The notes: generated from the letters alone by a model not told the origin. 64,000 nt of DNA from Streptomyces fumigatiscleroticus (GCF_014647975.1 NZ_BMQF01000009.1:124001-188000), one strand, 5' to 3'; shown: positions 42,049 to 50,420, counted from the stretch's first letter. A program made the numbers and translations.

Positions 42049-43578
42049 TCACTCCACTGTCGGCCGGGCGGGGCGGGGAAAGAGCGGCCGCGCCGCGGGC
42101 AGGCGTCCCTCGACCGGTGTCAGCTGTTCCGCGATCCGTGCGGCGGCACCGGGGACGAAGGGGCCCAGTTCACCGGCGAGCACGCGGCATGCCGCCACCA
42201 GGGCGCCGAGGACGGCGTCGAGACGCCTCGCCGCCGCACCGTCGCCCTGCCGCTCCGCGCGGGCCAGCTCCCAGGGCCGGGCGGCGTCGACGCACCGGTT
42301 GGCCTCCTCCACGATGCTCCAGACGGCGCGCAGGGCACGCCGGAAGTCGAAGTCGGCCAGGGCCGCGTCGACGAGGCCGGGAACCTCACGGCAGACACCC
42401 GCCAGCCCCGACGCACCGGTGGAGGGCACGGCGGCGCAGGCGGGGACCGTTCCGCCGCGGAAGCGGTGGACCATGGTCACGACCCGGTGGACGAGATTGC
42501 CCAGTCCCCCCGCGAAGTCCGCGTCCGCGCGGGCGGTCAGACGGTCGGGAGTGAAGTCGGCGTCCCCGACCCGGGGCACGTCCCGCAGCAGCCACCAGCG
42601 CACCGCGTCGGTGCCGTGGACCGCGGCCAGCGCGGCCGGGTCGACCGTGGTCCCGCCGGACTTGCTGATCTTGCGGCCGTCGACGGTGAGGTAGTCGTGG
42701 ACCAGGATGTCGGTGGGCAGCGGCAGTCCGGCCGAGAGCAGCATGGCCGGCCAGTACACGGCGTGGAACCGCACCACTCCCTTGCCGGCCAGGTGGACGC
42801 GGCGCTCGCCGTCGGCCCACCACCGGTCGTACGCCGGGTCGTCGGTGCCGTACCCGAGACTGGTGACGTAGTTGCCGAGGGCGTCCCACCACACGTACAC
42901 GACCTGGTCCGGGTCGTCGGGCACCGGGATGCCCCAGCCGCGGGCGCGGCCGTGGGAGCGGGAGACGGAGATGTCGTGCAGGCCGCCCTCGATCAGCGCG
43001 AGGACCTCGTTGCGGCGGACGGCGGGCTCGATGCGCAGCTCGCCGTCCGAGATCAGCCGGTGGAGGCGGCCGGCGTAACGGGACAGCCGGAAGAACCAGT
43101 TCTCCTCCGCGACGAGCCGAGGCTCGGTGCCGTGCTCGGCGCACCGCCCGTCGACCAGTTCCTCAGGGGTGCAGAACTGCTCGCAGCCGACGCAGTACAG
43201 GCCTTCGTACTCCTTGCGGTACAGATCGCCGGAGGCGGCGCACCGGCGCCACAGCCGTTCGACTCCGACGCGGTGACGCGGATCGCTGCTGGTACGGATG
43301 AAGTCGTCGAGCGAGAGCGCCAGCGGAGCGCGCAGCGCGGCGAACGCGTCCGCGTTGCGGTCGACGAACGACCGCACGTCGACGCCGGCCGCCTCGGCGG
43401 CCAGGACGTTCTTCAGGGAGTTGTCGTCGGTTCCGCTGACCAGGCGGACCTGCGCGCCCCGGTGGCGGTGGTGCCGGGCCAGCGTGTCCGCCTGGACGAG
43501 CTCCAGGGCGAAGCCCAGGTGCGGGCGGGCGTTGACATACGGAATGGTCGTGGTGATGTAGTGGCGTCCTGCGGTCAT
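42049..43578 (-). CDS. metG: second methionyl-tRNA synthetase
   Basis: A 509-residue class Ia aminoacyl-tRNA synthetase of the MetRS type that charges tRNA-Met. The HIGH-like motif reads ARPHLGFALE near residues 17-26, followed by GTDDNSLKN near residue 49 and a zinc-type insertion with CVGCEQFC near residues 138-145. The KMSKS motif is RKISKSGG near residues 298-305, with an anticodon-binding helical domain at the C-terminus. It is shorter than the housekeeping enzyme and lacks a C-terminal tRNA-binding appendix. A paralogue beside a biosynthetic locus is a known pattern for self-resistance. The ATG at 43578 has AGGAGG. A Met leader peptide and two hairpins lie upstream. Confidence 0.85.
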   Translation of the reverse strand: MTAGRHYITTTIPYVNARPHLGFALELVQADTLARHHRHRGAQVRLVSGTDDNSLKNVLAAEAAGVDVRSFVDRNADAFAALRAPLALSLDDFIRTSSDPRHRVGVERLWRRCAASGDLYRKEYEGLYCVGCEQFCTPEELVDGRCAEHGTEPRLVAEENWFFRLSRYAGRLHRLISDGELRIEPAVRRNEVLALIEGGLHDISVSRSHGRARGWGIPVPDDPDQVVYVWWDALGNYVTSLGYGTDDPAYDRWWADGERRVHLAGKGVVRFHAVYWPAMLLSAGLPLPTDILVHDYLTVDGRKISKSGGTTVDPAALAAVHGTDAVRWWLLRDVPRVGDADFTPDRLTARADADFAGGLGNLVHRVVTMVHRFRGGTVPACAAVPSTGASGLAGVCREVPGLVDAALADFDFRRALRAVWSIVEEANRCVDAARPWELARAERQGDGAAARRLDAVLGALVAACRVLAGELGPFVPGAAARIAEQLTPVEGRLPAARPLFPRPARPTVE

Positions 43579-43621
43579 CGGTCCTCCTGCCGGGTGGCGG
43601 AGCCTGATCGCGGCACGCTCC

Positions 43622-43640
43622 AGGCCCCGTCCCGGGGCCT
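43622..43640 (-). terminator. attenuator hairpin 2 before metG
   Basis: AGGCCCCG and CGGGGCCT form a perfect 8-bp stem with a three-base loop, 44 bases before the metG start. Its GGCCCC arm can instead pair with the GGGGC arm of the upstream hairpin at 43662-43700, so the two compete. Confidence 0.6.
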
Positions 43641-43661
43641 CGGATTCGGTACGCGTCCGTG

Positions 43662-43700
43662 CTCAGCAGCCCCGTCGGTGGGGCATCATCCGGTGCTGAG
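43662..43700 (-). promoter_or_regulatory. attenuator hairpin 1, overlapping the Met leader peptide
   Basis: An outer 7-bp stem (43662-43668 with 43694-43700) encloses an inner 5-bp stem (43669-43673 with 43680-43684). It overlaps codons 6-18 of the leader peptide. A ribosome stalled at the tandem Met codons (43684-43689) would block it and free its 3' arm. Confidence 0.55.
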
Positions 43701-43716
43701 GCGAAGGCGTGATCAT
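43663..43716 (-). CDS. 17-residue Met-containing leader peptide upstream of metG
   Basis: A short frame on the minus strand encodes MITPSPQHRMMPHRRGC and a stop. It has tandem Met codons at positions 10-11 as well as the start Met, and it ends 84 bases before the MetRS start. The ATG at 43716 is exactly seven bases after a TACGCT -10 box (complement of 43724-43729), so it would be the first codon of a leaderless message. Met-Met codons within a hairpin-forming leader of a Met-tRNA synthetase fit classical ribosome-mediated attenuation: low Met-tRNA would stall the ribosome and favour the antiterminator. Confidence 0.6.
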   Translation of the reverse strand: MITPSPQHRMMPHRRGC

Positions 43717-43723
43717 GCGTCCG

Positions 43724-43729
43724 AGCGTA
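43724..43729 (-). promoter_or_regulatory. -10 box of the metG leader transcript
   Basis: TACGCT on the minus strand ends seven bases before the leader-peptide ATG. No good -35 box was found 16-19 bases further upstream. Confidence 0.5.
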
Positions 43730-43843
43730 GCAACGGGTTGTGCACGCGGCACGCCCTTTTCCCCGCGGCCTCTTGTTCTTCCATGCCCGTGAGCCCGCCG
43801 TGCCGACAACCCTCTAGGGATCCTTCAGGCTGGGCGTCACGGG

Positions 43844-44725
43844 TCACCGCACCAGCAGGTCGATCACGCCCGTCAGCCCCTCCTCGCCGCTGCCCTCGTC
43901 CAGACGGCGGCGCATCAACGCGAAGAAGGGGCCGATCAGTTCCGGGCTGACGCCCTGCTGTTCGGCGGTGCCGAGGAAGGCCGGCACGCCGGCCACCTGC
44001 ATGGCGAGCGGGGAGACGACGCCCTTGGTGTAGTCGCCGCTCCGCAGCTGGTCGGCGGTCTGGTGAACCGCCGGGGCCATCGCGACGAGCCAGTCGGCGA
44101 GCAGCGGGGCGAACGACGCGGGGTCGATGTCCTCCTTGCGGATCAGGGCGAAGGCGTGTGCGGCCCCGGCGAACATCCCGTACATGGCGCTGAGCAGGGC
44201 GATGTCGTGCAGGGCGGCGTGGCCCGCGTCCGTGCCGACATAGGTGGTGCCGGCCGGGACGGACAGCGTCTCCCGGTGCCGCTCGAACAGCTCCCGCGAG
44301 CCGCTGTAGAAGACGTAGCCGCCGGTTTCCGGGGCGCCGATCATCGGCGGTACGGCCATGATCCCGCCGTCCAGGTAACGGGCGCCCCGCTCGCGGGCCC
44401 ACTCGGCGCGGGCGCGGGCCTGGGCAGGAGTACCGGTGGTCAGATCGACCAGGTCCCGGCCGGCCAGATCGGTGCCGGCCAGCGCCTCGCCGACCGAGGC
44501 GTCGTCCAGCAGACAGACGACGACGAGGCTGCTCGCCGCGACCGCCTCGGCGGTGCTCTTCGCCACCCTCGCGCCCTCGGCGGCGAGCGCGGCGGCGCGG
44601 GCCGGGGTGCGGTTCCAGACGGTGAGCGGGTGACCGGCGGCGAGCCAGGCACGGGCCAGCGCGGTGCCCATCGTGCCGAGGCCCAGCAGGGTGACCGGGG
44701 TTTTCCCGACGGTGGTGTGTGTCAT
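43844..44725 (-). CDS. imine reductase-like NAD(P)-dependent oxidoreductase
   Basis: A 293-residue beta-hydroxyacid-dehydrogenase-fold protein of the imine reductase group. The NADPH motif GLGTMGTALARAW is near residues 14-26. The imine-reductase-type segments DLTTGTPAQAR near residues 95-105 and LDGGIMAVPPMIGAPETGG near residues 118-136 are clear. It would reduce cyclic imines or related C=N bonds. The ATG at 44725 is downstream of the divergent HxlR gene, its likely regulator; the palindrome between them is the probable operator. Confidence 0.84.
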   Translation of the reverse strand: MTHTTVGKTPVTLLGLGTMGTALARAWLAAGHPLTVWNRTPARAAALAAEGARVAKSTAEAVAASSLVVVCLLDDASVGEALAGTDLAGRDLVDLTTGTPAQARARAEWARERGARYLDGGIMAVPPMIGAPETGGYVFYSGSRELFERHRETLSVPAGTTYVGTDAGHAALHDIALLSAMYGMFAGAAHAFALIRKEDIDPASFAPLLADWLVAMAPAVHQTADQLRSGDYTKGVVSPLAMQVAGVPAFLGTAEQQGVSPELIGPFFALMRRRLDEGSGEEGLTGVIDLLVR

Positions 44726-44759
44726 GCCGATTAGGCTGGACGCGGGCCTGGTGGTGATC

Positions 44760-44771
44760 AAGTACGTACTT
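44760..44771. promoter_or_regulatory. HxlR operator candidate
   Basis: AAGTACGTACTT is a perfect 12-bp palindrome between the divergent imine reductase and HxlR genes. AAGTAC-type sites are typical for HxlR-family autoregulation. Confidence 0.6.
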
Positions 44772-44821
44772 CCGAGTGGGTGGTTACCTCCGGGTGAGCG
44801 AGCACGTCAGGAGGGTGGGGC

Positions 44822-45184
44822 ATGACGACGCTGAACCGGCCGGGCGCACCGGACGGACACGTGTGCGGGATCGACACCGCGATGGAGGTGATCGGCGGCA
44901 AGTGGAAGGTGCTGATCCTCTGGGCACTCCACGAGCACCCCAGCCGCCGCTTCGGCGAGCTGCGCCGGCTGCTTCCGGGGATCACCGAGAAGGTGCTGGC
45001 CTCCCATCTGCGCGAACTGGAGGCGGACGGCGTCGTGCACCGCGTCTCCTACGACGAGGTGCCGCCCCGTGTCGAGTACTCGCTGACCGAGGACGGCATC
45101 CGCCTCAACGACGCGCTGCGGCCGCTGGCCGCCTGGGGCCGCGAACGGCCGGCCGTCCGCGGGGCGGGGGAGACGGCGGGATAG
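44822..45184 (+). CDS. HxlR family transcriptional regulator
   Basis: A 120-residue winged-helix regulator of the HxlR family. The family pattern is complete: one N-terminal Cys (HVCGIDTAMEVIGGKW near residues 13-28), FGELRRLLPGITEKVLASHLREL near residues 44-66 for the recognition helix, and DEVPPRVEYSLTEDG near residues 78-92. The single Cys may sense oxidants or electrophiles. An AGGAGG site precedes the ATG. It is divergent from the imine reductase. Confidence 0.88.
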   Translation: MTTLNRPGAPDGHVCGIDTAMEVIGGKWKVLILWALHEHPSRRFGELRRLLPGITEKVLASHLRELEADGVVHRVSYDEVPPRVEYSLTEDGIRLNDALRPLAAWGRERPAVRGAGETAG

Positions 45185-45257
45185 GGAGCCGTCCCCGGCC
45201 CCGCCCGCCCGCGATATCGGCTGCGCCGGGCGGAGGACAGCGGCCGTACTTACGCTC

Positions 45258-45515
45258 ATGGTCGACCACCTTCAGACACACACCGACGACTGGCTCCGGT
45301 ACTTCGCCCACCGTCTGTGACATGTACGGGCCGTATGCCGAAGAGCACATGGCCGCCCTCACCAGCCTGTTCGCAGGGAACTGCGGTACTCGCCGCACAC
45401 CTTGGCGCTGTACCAGGCGGTCTACGCCCTGGCCACCTACGACCTGTTCGCCTCGGACGGCGAGGACGGCCACTTCCGCTGGTGCGCGGCGCTCCTCAAC
45501 CGCGGCGCCGTGTGA
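45258..45515 (+). pseudogene. frameshifted remnant, possibly a phosphotransferase
   Basis: Three short frames in succession appear to be pieces of one protein. Positions 45258-45320 read DHLQTHTDDWLRYFAHRL and a stop. The next frame reads MYGPYAEEHMAALTSLF. The third, to the stop at 45513-45515, reads LRYSPHTLALYQAVYALATY, then DLFASDGEDGHFRWCAALLN. At least two frameshifts separate them. The tail resembles the C-terminus of some antibiotic-phosphotransferase-like proteins, but that identification is weak. Confidence 0.4.
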
Positions 45516-45639
45516 CCCCTCGGCCCGTCGCCGCCCGGAAGGGACCCAAGAACTCCTCGATCGGTGCGAAGTGCCCGCCGCGCGGCGGTTCGCTGTAGTG
45601 CACCATGTTCGCCGTGCGTTCGAGCCAGGCCCGCCGCGG

Positions 45640-46050
45640 ATGGCCGCCGTGTCGCCCGGCTCACCGCTCCGCACGACGCCCGCCACATCGGCGTGGACGC
45701 TCAACCGGCAGCTCGTCCGGGAGACGGGGATCACGCCCGACGGGTTGCCGGTCGAGTAGGTGTTCGCGCTGCGCGAGTGGGCGCCGCGGGTCGCGCACCG
45801 GGGAGGTCACGCCTGCCTCGTCCGCAGGATGTGCCGGGCGCTGGTGACGCTCACGACCGGCCGGCAGGCGACCAAGGCCCAGGCTGCCCGATGGGCGCGT
45901 GTGCGCCGGCCGCACCTCGGCTCTGTGATCGATGCCGCGCCGGAGCGGCGACGGGCTCAGGCGGTCCGGGACGAGACTCCGCGGCCGGCGGAATACGCCG
46001 CACAGATCACCGAGCTGATGGACACCGCCTGCACGCACGCCGAGCAGAGG
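45640..46050 (+). pseudogene. remnant of an aminoglycoside-nucleotidyltransferase-like gene
   Basis: One frame interrupted by a TAG at 45757-45759 contains WTLNRQLVRETGITPDGLPV before the stop. After it comes LVRRMCRALVTLTTGRQATK, then AQAARWARVR. The latter resembles the helical C-terminal domain of AadA-type nucleotidyltransferases. The catalytic N-terminal domain (GSxxxG) is not recognisable, so the gene is truncated as well as interrupted. Confidence 0.45.
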
Positions 46051-46098
46051 GGGGCAGGGCCGTCCGCGCACCGCCCGCTTCGGGCGGATCCGCGGGGT

Positions 46099-47438
46099 TC
46101 AGCCGGACGGCCGGCCCCGGGTGTGGTCGTCCGATGCCGTGTTTGCCGCCGTGCCGGAAGCCGCGTTCGCGGGGGAGGAGCCGTCCGCCCGTTTCGGCGG
46201 GGCCGAGGGCATTCCGCGCAGCAGTGGAAGACATCCCAGGAGCAGCAGACCCGCCGCGGCCCAGGGGGCGTCGGGACCGGCGTGCCGTGCCAGCGTGCCG
46301 CCCAGTGCGGCCCCCAGGGGCATGGTCCCCCAGGCGGCGAGGCGGTAGCCGCTGGTGACCCGGCCCAGCATGTCCGGCGGAGCCAGCCGCTGCCGCAGCG
46401 AGACGGTGCACACGTTCCACAGCACGACGGCGGCGCTGTTGGCGGCGAGCATCGCGGCCACCACAGGGGCCCGGGGCACCACCGCGACGACCAGACAGGT
46501 GAGCGCCGACACGGTCACCGACACCACCAGGCTCCGTCCGGTGCCCAGCCGTCGCGCCGTCCACGCGGCCGCCCTGGCCCCGGACAGGCTGCCGAGAGCC
46601 GCCATCACCAGCATCGGACCGTATCCCCAGGGCGGCAGACCGAGCCTGCGCTCCACGTACACCACCAGCACCGCGTAGACGCCCTGCTGGCCCACACCGA
46701 GCACCGCGACCACCACCATGAGACGGCGCAGGACGCGGTCGCGGCCGAGCAGCCGCAGACCGGCCCAGGTGCCGCGCAGCAGACCCCGGCACCACGCTCC
46801 GCCCGCTCGTCGCCGCTGGCCGCCGGTCCGTTCGCCGTCCGCGCGGGCATCCCCCTGAGCAGCAGCGCCGAGCCGAGGAACGTCACCGCGTCCACCGCGA
46901 ACGGCAACGGCTGCCACACGGCCCACAGCGCCGCCCCGAGCGGGGGGCCGAGGAAACCGGTGCCGGTGATCTGCGCCGCGATGATCCGGGCGTTCGTCCG
47001 CTCCAGCTCCTGGTCCGCGGCGAGTCGCGGTACGACCGCCTGGGCCGCGCTGTCGAAGAACACCTCGGCGATGCCGGAGAGAAGGGCCAGCAGCACCAGC
47101 AAGGGGACCGGTACCCACCCGGTCATCGTGCTCACGGACAGCACGGCCAGCACCGCACAGCGCACCAGGTCCGCACCGACCATGGACCGGCGTGCCGGCA
47201 TGCGGTCCACGAGAGTGCCGATGACCGGTGCCGTCAGCCAGGCCGCCCGCCCGGCCGCCGCCACCACGGAGACCCAGAACACATCACGGGTGACGGCGGC
47301 CGCCAGCAGCGGCAGGGCGGCGAACCGCGCGCCGTCCCCGACCGAACTCAGCGCGTTCGCGGTGACCAACCGGCCCAGTGGCGGGGCTCCCGCACGCGGG
47401 CGCGGGACACGGAAGGCAGGTCGGAAACCCGAAATCAT
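46099..47438 (-). pseudogene. MFS transporter with a central frameshift
   Basis: Two overlapping frames encode the halves of one 12-helix major facilitator (about 445 residues). From the ATG at 47438 the first frame carries helices 1-6 (ANALSSVGDGARFAALPLLA, then VSVVAAAGRAAWLTAPVIG). Near 46795 it loses sense. A second frame carries helices 7-12 (LMVVVAVLGVGQQGVYAVLV, then ALGSLSGARAAAW) to a stop at 46099. The shift is one base, near the stretch GCGGAGCGTGG on the minus strand. It is either a real null mutation or a sequencing error. It resembles drug-efflux permeases. Confidence 0.7.
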
Positions 47439-47604
47439 GGAGCAGGTGGTTCCTTCGTCGGCGGAAGTGCCGGCTGGGCTCTCGGCGGGGCAGGCACGGG
47501 ACGGACGCGGCGGCCGTTTCCCTCACGGCACACCACTGACCCACCACTCCCTACCGCACCACCCGGCGCCGGGTCACCCCCGGCACGGGGAACGGACGCG
47601 GACC

Positions 47605-48816
47605 TCACAGCTCGACGGGAAGGTGCCGGGGTCCGCGCAGCACGGCGCTGTGCCGGTAGGGGGGAGGATCTTCCAGCAGGGTCGCGGTGGCGAGGCGGGG
47701 CGACAGCGCGCCCAGCGCGGCCTGCGCCTCGAGCCTGGCGAGGGGTGCTCCGTAGCAGAGATGGATGCCGCTGCCGAAACCGAGGTGCTGGTTGTCCGTG
47801 CGGGTGAGGTCGAACCGGTCGGGATCGCGGAACCGCTTGGGGTCGCGGCTGCCCGAGGCCGGCACCAGCACCACGGGCACGCCCTCGGGGACGGTGGTGC
47901 CCGCGATGTCGAGGCGGGTGAGGGGAGTGCGTTGCAGCATGTGGACCGGGGGCTCGTAGCGCAGCAGTTCCTCCACCGCGCCCGGCAGCAGGCCGGGGTC
48001 ACGGCGCAGGAGGTCCAGCTGGTCGGGGTGGCGCAGCAGGGTGAGCACGCCGTTGGTGATCAGGTTGACGGTGGTCTCGTGTCCGGCGACGAGCAGCAGG
48101 GTGGCGGTGGCCGCCAGCTCCTCGCGGCTGAACTCCCCGTACGGACCGGGGTCGTTGACGAACGCGGTGAGCATGTCGTCGCCCGGCCGGCCGCGGCGCC
48201 GCTCTGCCAGGTCCACCAGATAGCGGCCCATCCGCTCCCGGGCCCGGCGGCCGGCCGCTTCCCGTTCGCCGGGGTCCTCGCCGGGCCGGATGTCGAGGGA
48301 GTCGACGATGGTGGCGGACCACTCGCGGAACACCGGCTCGTCCTCGCGGGGCACGCCGAGCAGCCGGCAGATCACGGTGACGGGCAGCGGATAGGCGAAG
48401 TCGTCGACGACGTCGATCCGCCCACGGCCCGGGAGCGACTCCACCAGTTCCCCGGTGATCCGGGTGATCTCGTCCCGTATCGCGTCGATCCGGCCCGGGC
48501 TGTGCGGGGGCCCGAACGGCCGCATGGCCATGCTGCGCAGCCGGTGATGCTCGGGGTCGTCGAGCCGGATGAAGGACGGCCGCTGCTGTTCCTCCTTCTC
48601 CACGTCCGGGTCGCGGTGGGGCGCGGCGCGGTTGCGGCGGTCCGAACTGAGCCGCGGGTCGTGCAGCAGGGCGACGATGTCGTAATACGTGCCGACCAGG
48701 TAGCTGCCGTCCGTCTGCCGCGCCACACCCGCCTCGCGCAGCTCCGCGTACAGCGGGTAGGGGTCGGGGCGGCTGGCGTAGTCGGTGATCCGCTCCAGCA
48801 GCGTGTCGACGGCCAT
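47605..48816 (-). CDS. cytochrome P450
   Basis: A 403-residue bacterial P450. The I-helix LLVAGHETTVN near residues 241-251, the ExxR motif EELLRYE near residues 286-292, and the haem loop FGSGIHLCYGAPLAR near residues 349-363 are all intact. It is the last gene of a three-gene operon with its own ferredoxin reductase (32 bases upstream) and ferredoxin, forming a complete class I system. The substrate is unknown. Confidence 0.9.
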   Translation of the reverse strand: MAVDTLLERITDYASRPDPYPLYAELREAGVARQTDGSYLVGTYYDIVALLHDPRLSSDRRNRAAPHRDPDVEKEEQQRPSFIRLDDPEHHRLRSMAMRPFGPPHSPGRIDAIRDEITRITGELVESLPGRGRIDVVDDFAYPLPVTVICRLLGVPREDEPVFREWSATIVDSLDIRPGEDPGEREAAGRRARERMGRYLVDLAERRRGRPGDDMLTAFVNDPGPYGEFSREELAATATLLLVAGHETTVNLITNGVLTLLRHPDQLDLLRRDPGLLPGAVEELLRYEPPVHMLQRTPLTRLDIAGTTVPEGVPVVLVPASGSRDPKRFRDPDRFDLTRTDNQHLGFGSGIHLCYGAPLARLEAQAALGALSPRLATATLLEDPPPYRHSAVLRGPRHLPVEL

Positions 48817-48847
48817 GGAGTTCCTCCCGGCGGCGGGGACGTGAAGG

Positions 48848-50221
48848 TCAGCCGGCGGACCGGACCACGGTCAGCCGGCGGTCCGGCAGGTGACCGGTGA
48901 GCGCGACGGTGGGGCCGTGCGAGAGCCCCCGCGCATCCGGTACGTCGGAGGGGATCGGGAAGTCGGTCACCAGGGGCCGGCCGCCGGCCGCGCCGGGCCC
49001 GGGCGGGAACGGCGCGGCGGTCTCGATCAGAGTCCGATAGTGCTCCAGCCACTTGGCCATGTCGAGGGTGACCGCAGCGGTGACGCGGCCCCGGTAGCCG
49101 TAGACCGCCACCAGACGGCGCTCGGCGAGCGTCCCCTGCGCGATGGTCACCTGGTCGGAGAAGGCGGGAACACCGACCGACTTGATGGTGAAGCCGAACT
49201 GGCTCGACCAGAACACCGGCACCGTGAGGTGCGGGCGCCGCAACGGCCCCGGGCTGACCATGTTGTGGGCCGCCACCTCGGCCTGCGCGACCGCGTTGCC
49301 CCAGTGCTCCAGGGAGAGCATCTGATACTCGAACAACGGGTGCGGGAAGCGGGAGACGTCACCGGCCACGAAGACGTCGTCGGTGACGATCCCGTACATG
49401 GTGAACGCGCGGCACCCCGCGTCGCAGGCGACTCCGTGCGGGCCCGCCGCAAGACCGGCGTCCGCCAGCCACTCGACGTTGCGGAGCGCACCCAGGGCGA
49501 CGACGCAGAGGTCCGCGTCGACGCGGCTGCCGTCGGACAGGTCCGCGCCGGTGAACCGGCCGTTCCTCCCGCGCAGCGCGGTGACCGTCACTCCGCACCT
49601 GAGGTCCACACCGTGCGCCCGCTGCATCCCGGCCGCGAGCTTCGCCAGCGTGCCGCCGAGCGCGCCCACCAGCGGTCCGGGCCCGCGTTCGGCGACCGTG
49701 ACCTCGACACCCCGCTCCCGGCAGGCCGAGGCGATCTCCGAGCCGGTGAAGCCCGCACCGATCACCAGCACCCGGCGCGGCCCGGCGGCCAGCCGCTCGG
49801 CCAGGATTCCGGCGTCCTCGCGGGTGCGCAGGGTGAACACCCCGTCCAGCGCGGCCTGTTCCGGATGGGGCCAGGGCCGCGCCCGCGTTCCGGTGGCGAT
49901 CAGCAGCCGGTCGTAGGGGAGCGAGTCGCCGTCGGCCAGCAGCACCCGCTTCCCGAGCGGGTCAAGACCGGTGGCCCGCACACCCAGCCGCCACTCGGCG
50001 TCCGCCTCCCGCCGCATCGGCAGCCCGGTGGCGTCCGCCGCCGCGGTGCCGAGCAGCACCTGCTTGGACAGCGGTGGCCGGTCGTAGGGCGGATGGGGCT
50101 CGTCCCCGACGACGGTCAGGGAACCGGTGAAGCCCTCCTCGCGCAGCGTTTCGGCGGCCCGCAGCCCGGCCAGCGACGCACCCACGACCACGATCCGGCC
50201 CTCGCGCGGGTCACCGGGCAT
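48848..50221 (-). CDS. ferredoxin reductase (FAD, NAD(P)H-dependent)
   Basis: A 457-residue flavoprotein reductase. It has an N-terminal FAD motif (VVVGASLAGLRAAETLR near residues 11-27), PPYDRPPLSKQ near residues 44-54, the NAD(P)H motif VLVIGAGFTGSEIASACRE near residues 151-169, and TDDVFVAGDV near residues 281-290. These are typical of putidaredoxin-reductase-like enzymes. It passes electrons from NAD(P)H to the ferredoxin encoded just upstream (11-base overlap) and so to the P450 downstream. Confidence 0.88.
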   Translation of the reverse strand: MPGDPREGRIVVVGASLAGLRAAETLREEGFTGSLTVVGDEPHPPYDRPPLSKQVLLGTAAADATGLPMRREADAEWRLGVRATGLDPLGKRVLLADGDSLPYDRLLIATGTRARPWPHPEQAALDGVFTLRTREDAGILAERLAAGPRRVLVIGAGFTGSEIASACRERGVEVTVAERGPGPLVGALGGTLAKLAAGMQRAHGVDLRCGVTVTALRGRNGRFTGADLSDGSRVDADLCVVALGALRNVEWLADAGLAAGPHGVACDAGCRAFTMYGIVTDDVFVAGDVSRFPHPLFEYQMLSLEHWGNAVAQAEVAAHNMVSPGPLRRPHLTVPVFWSSQFGFTIKSVGVPAFSDQVTIAQGTLAERRLVAVYGYRGRVTAAVTLDMAKWLEHYRTLIETAAPFPPGPGAAGGRPLVTDFPIPSDVPDARGLSHGPTVALTGHLPDRRLTVVRSAG

Positions 50222-50420
50222 CGGCGTTCACCTCCTCGCCCGCGAGGATGGCCTGGACCGGGCAGGCCGCGATGGCCTGACGCACGCGGTCGAGCTGCTC
50301 CTCGGGGACGTCCGGGCGGTAGAGCAACACCTCCTCCCCGTGCAGCTCGAACACCTGCGGCGCGAGGAACACGCATTGCGCATACGCCTGGCAGCGGGTG
50401 AGATCCACGACGATCCGCAT
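50211..50420 (-). CDS. small ferredoxin ([3Fe-4S]-type)
   Basis: A 69-residue ferredoxin. Cysteines at about residues 10, 16 and in the C-terminal ACPVQAI follow the Cys-x5-Cys ... Cys-Pro pattern of [3Fe-4S] ferredoxins that serve bacterial P450s. The ATG at 50420 follows GGAGG. It begins the operon; its end overlaps the reductase start by 11 bases. Confidence 0.87.
   Translation of the reverse strand: MRIVVDLTRCQAYAQCVFLAPQVFELHGEEVLLYRPDVPEEQLDRVRQAIAACPVQAILAGEEVNADAR

Noticed and set aside
43579..43730. T-box or SAM riboswitch before metG
   Set aside because: No T-box AGGGUGGNACCGCG-type core and no SAM riboswitch consensus was found. A Met leader peptide with alternative hairpins explains the region better.
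45760..48900. Plus-strand frame of over 1000 codons across the MFS and P450 genes
   Set aside because: Only its first ~95 codons have recognisable protein (the nucleotidyltransferase remnant); the rest is shadow of the P450 and MFS genes.
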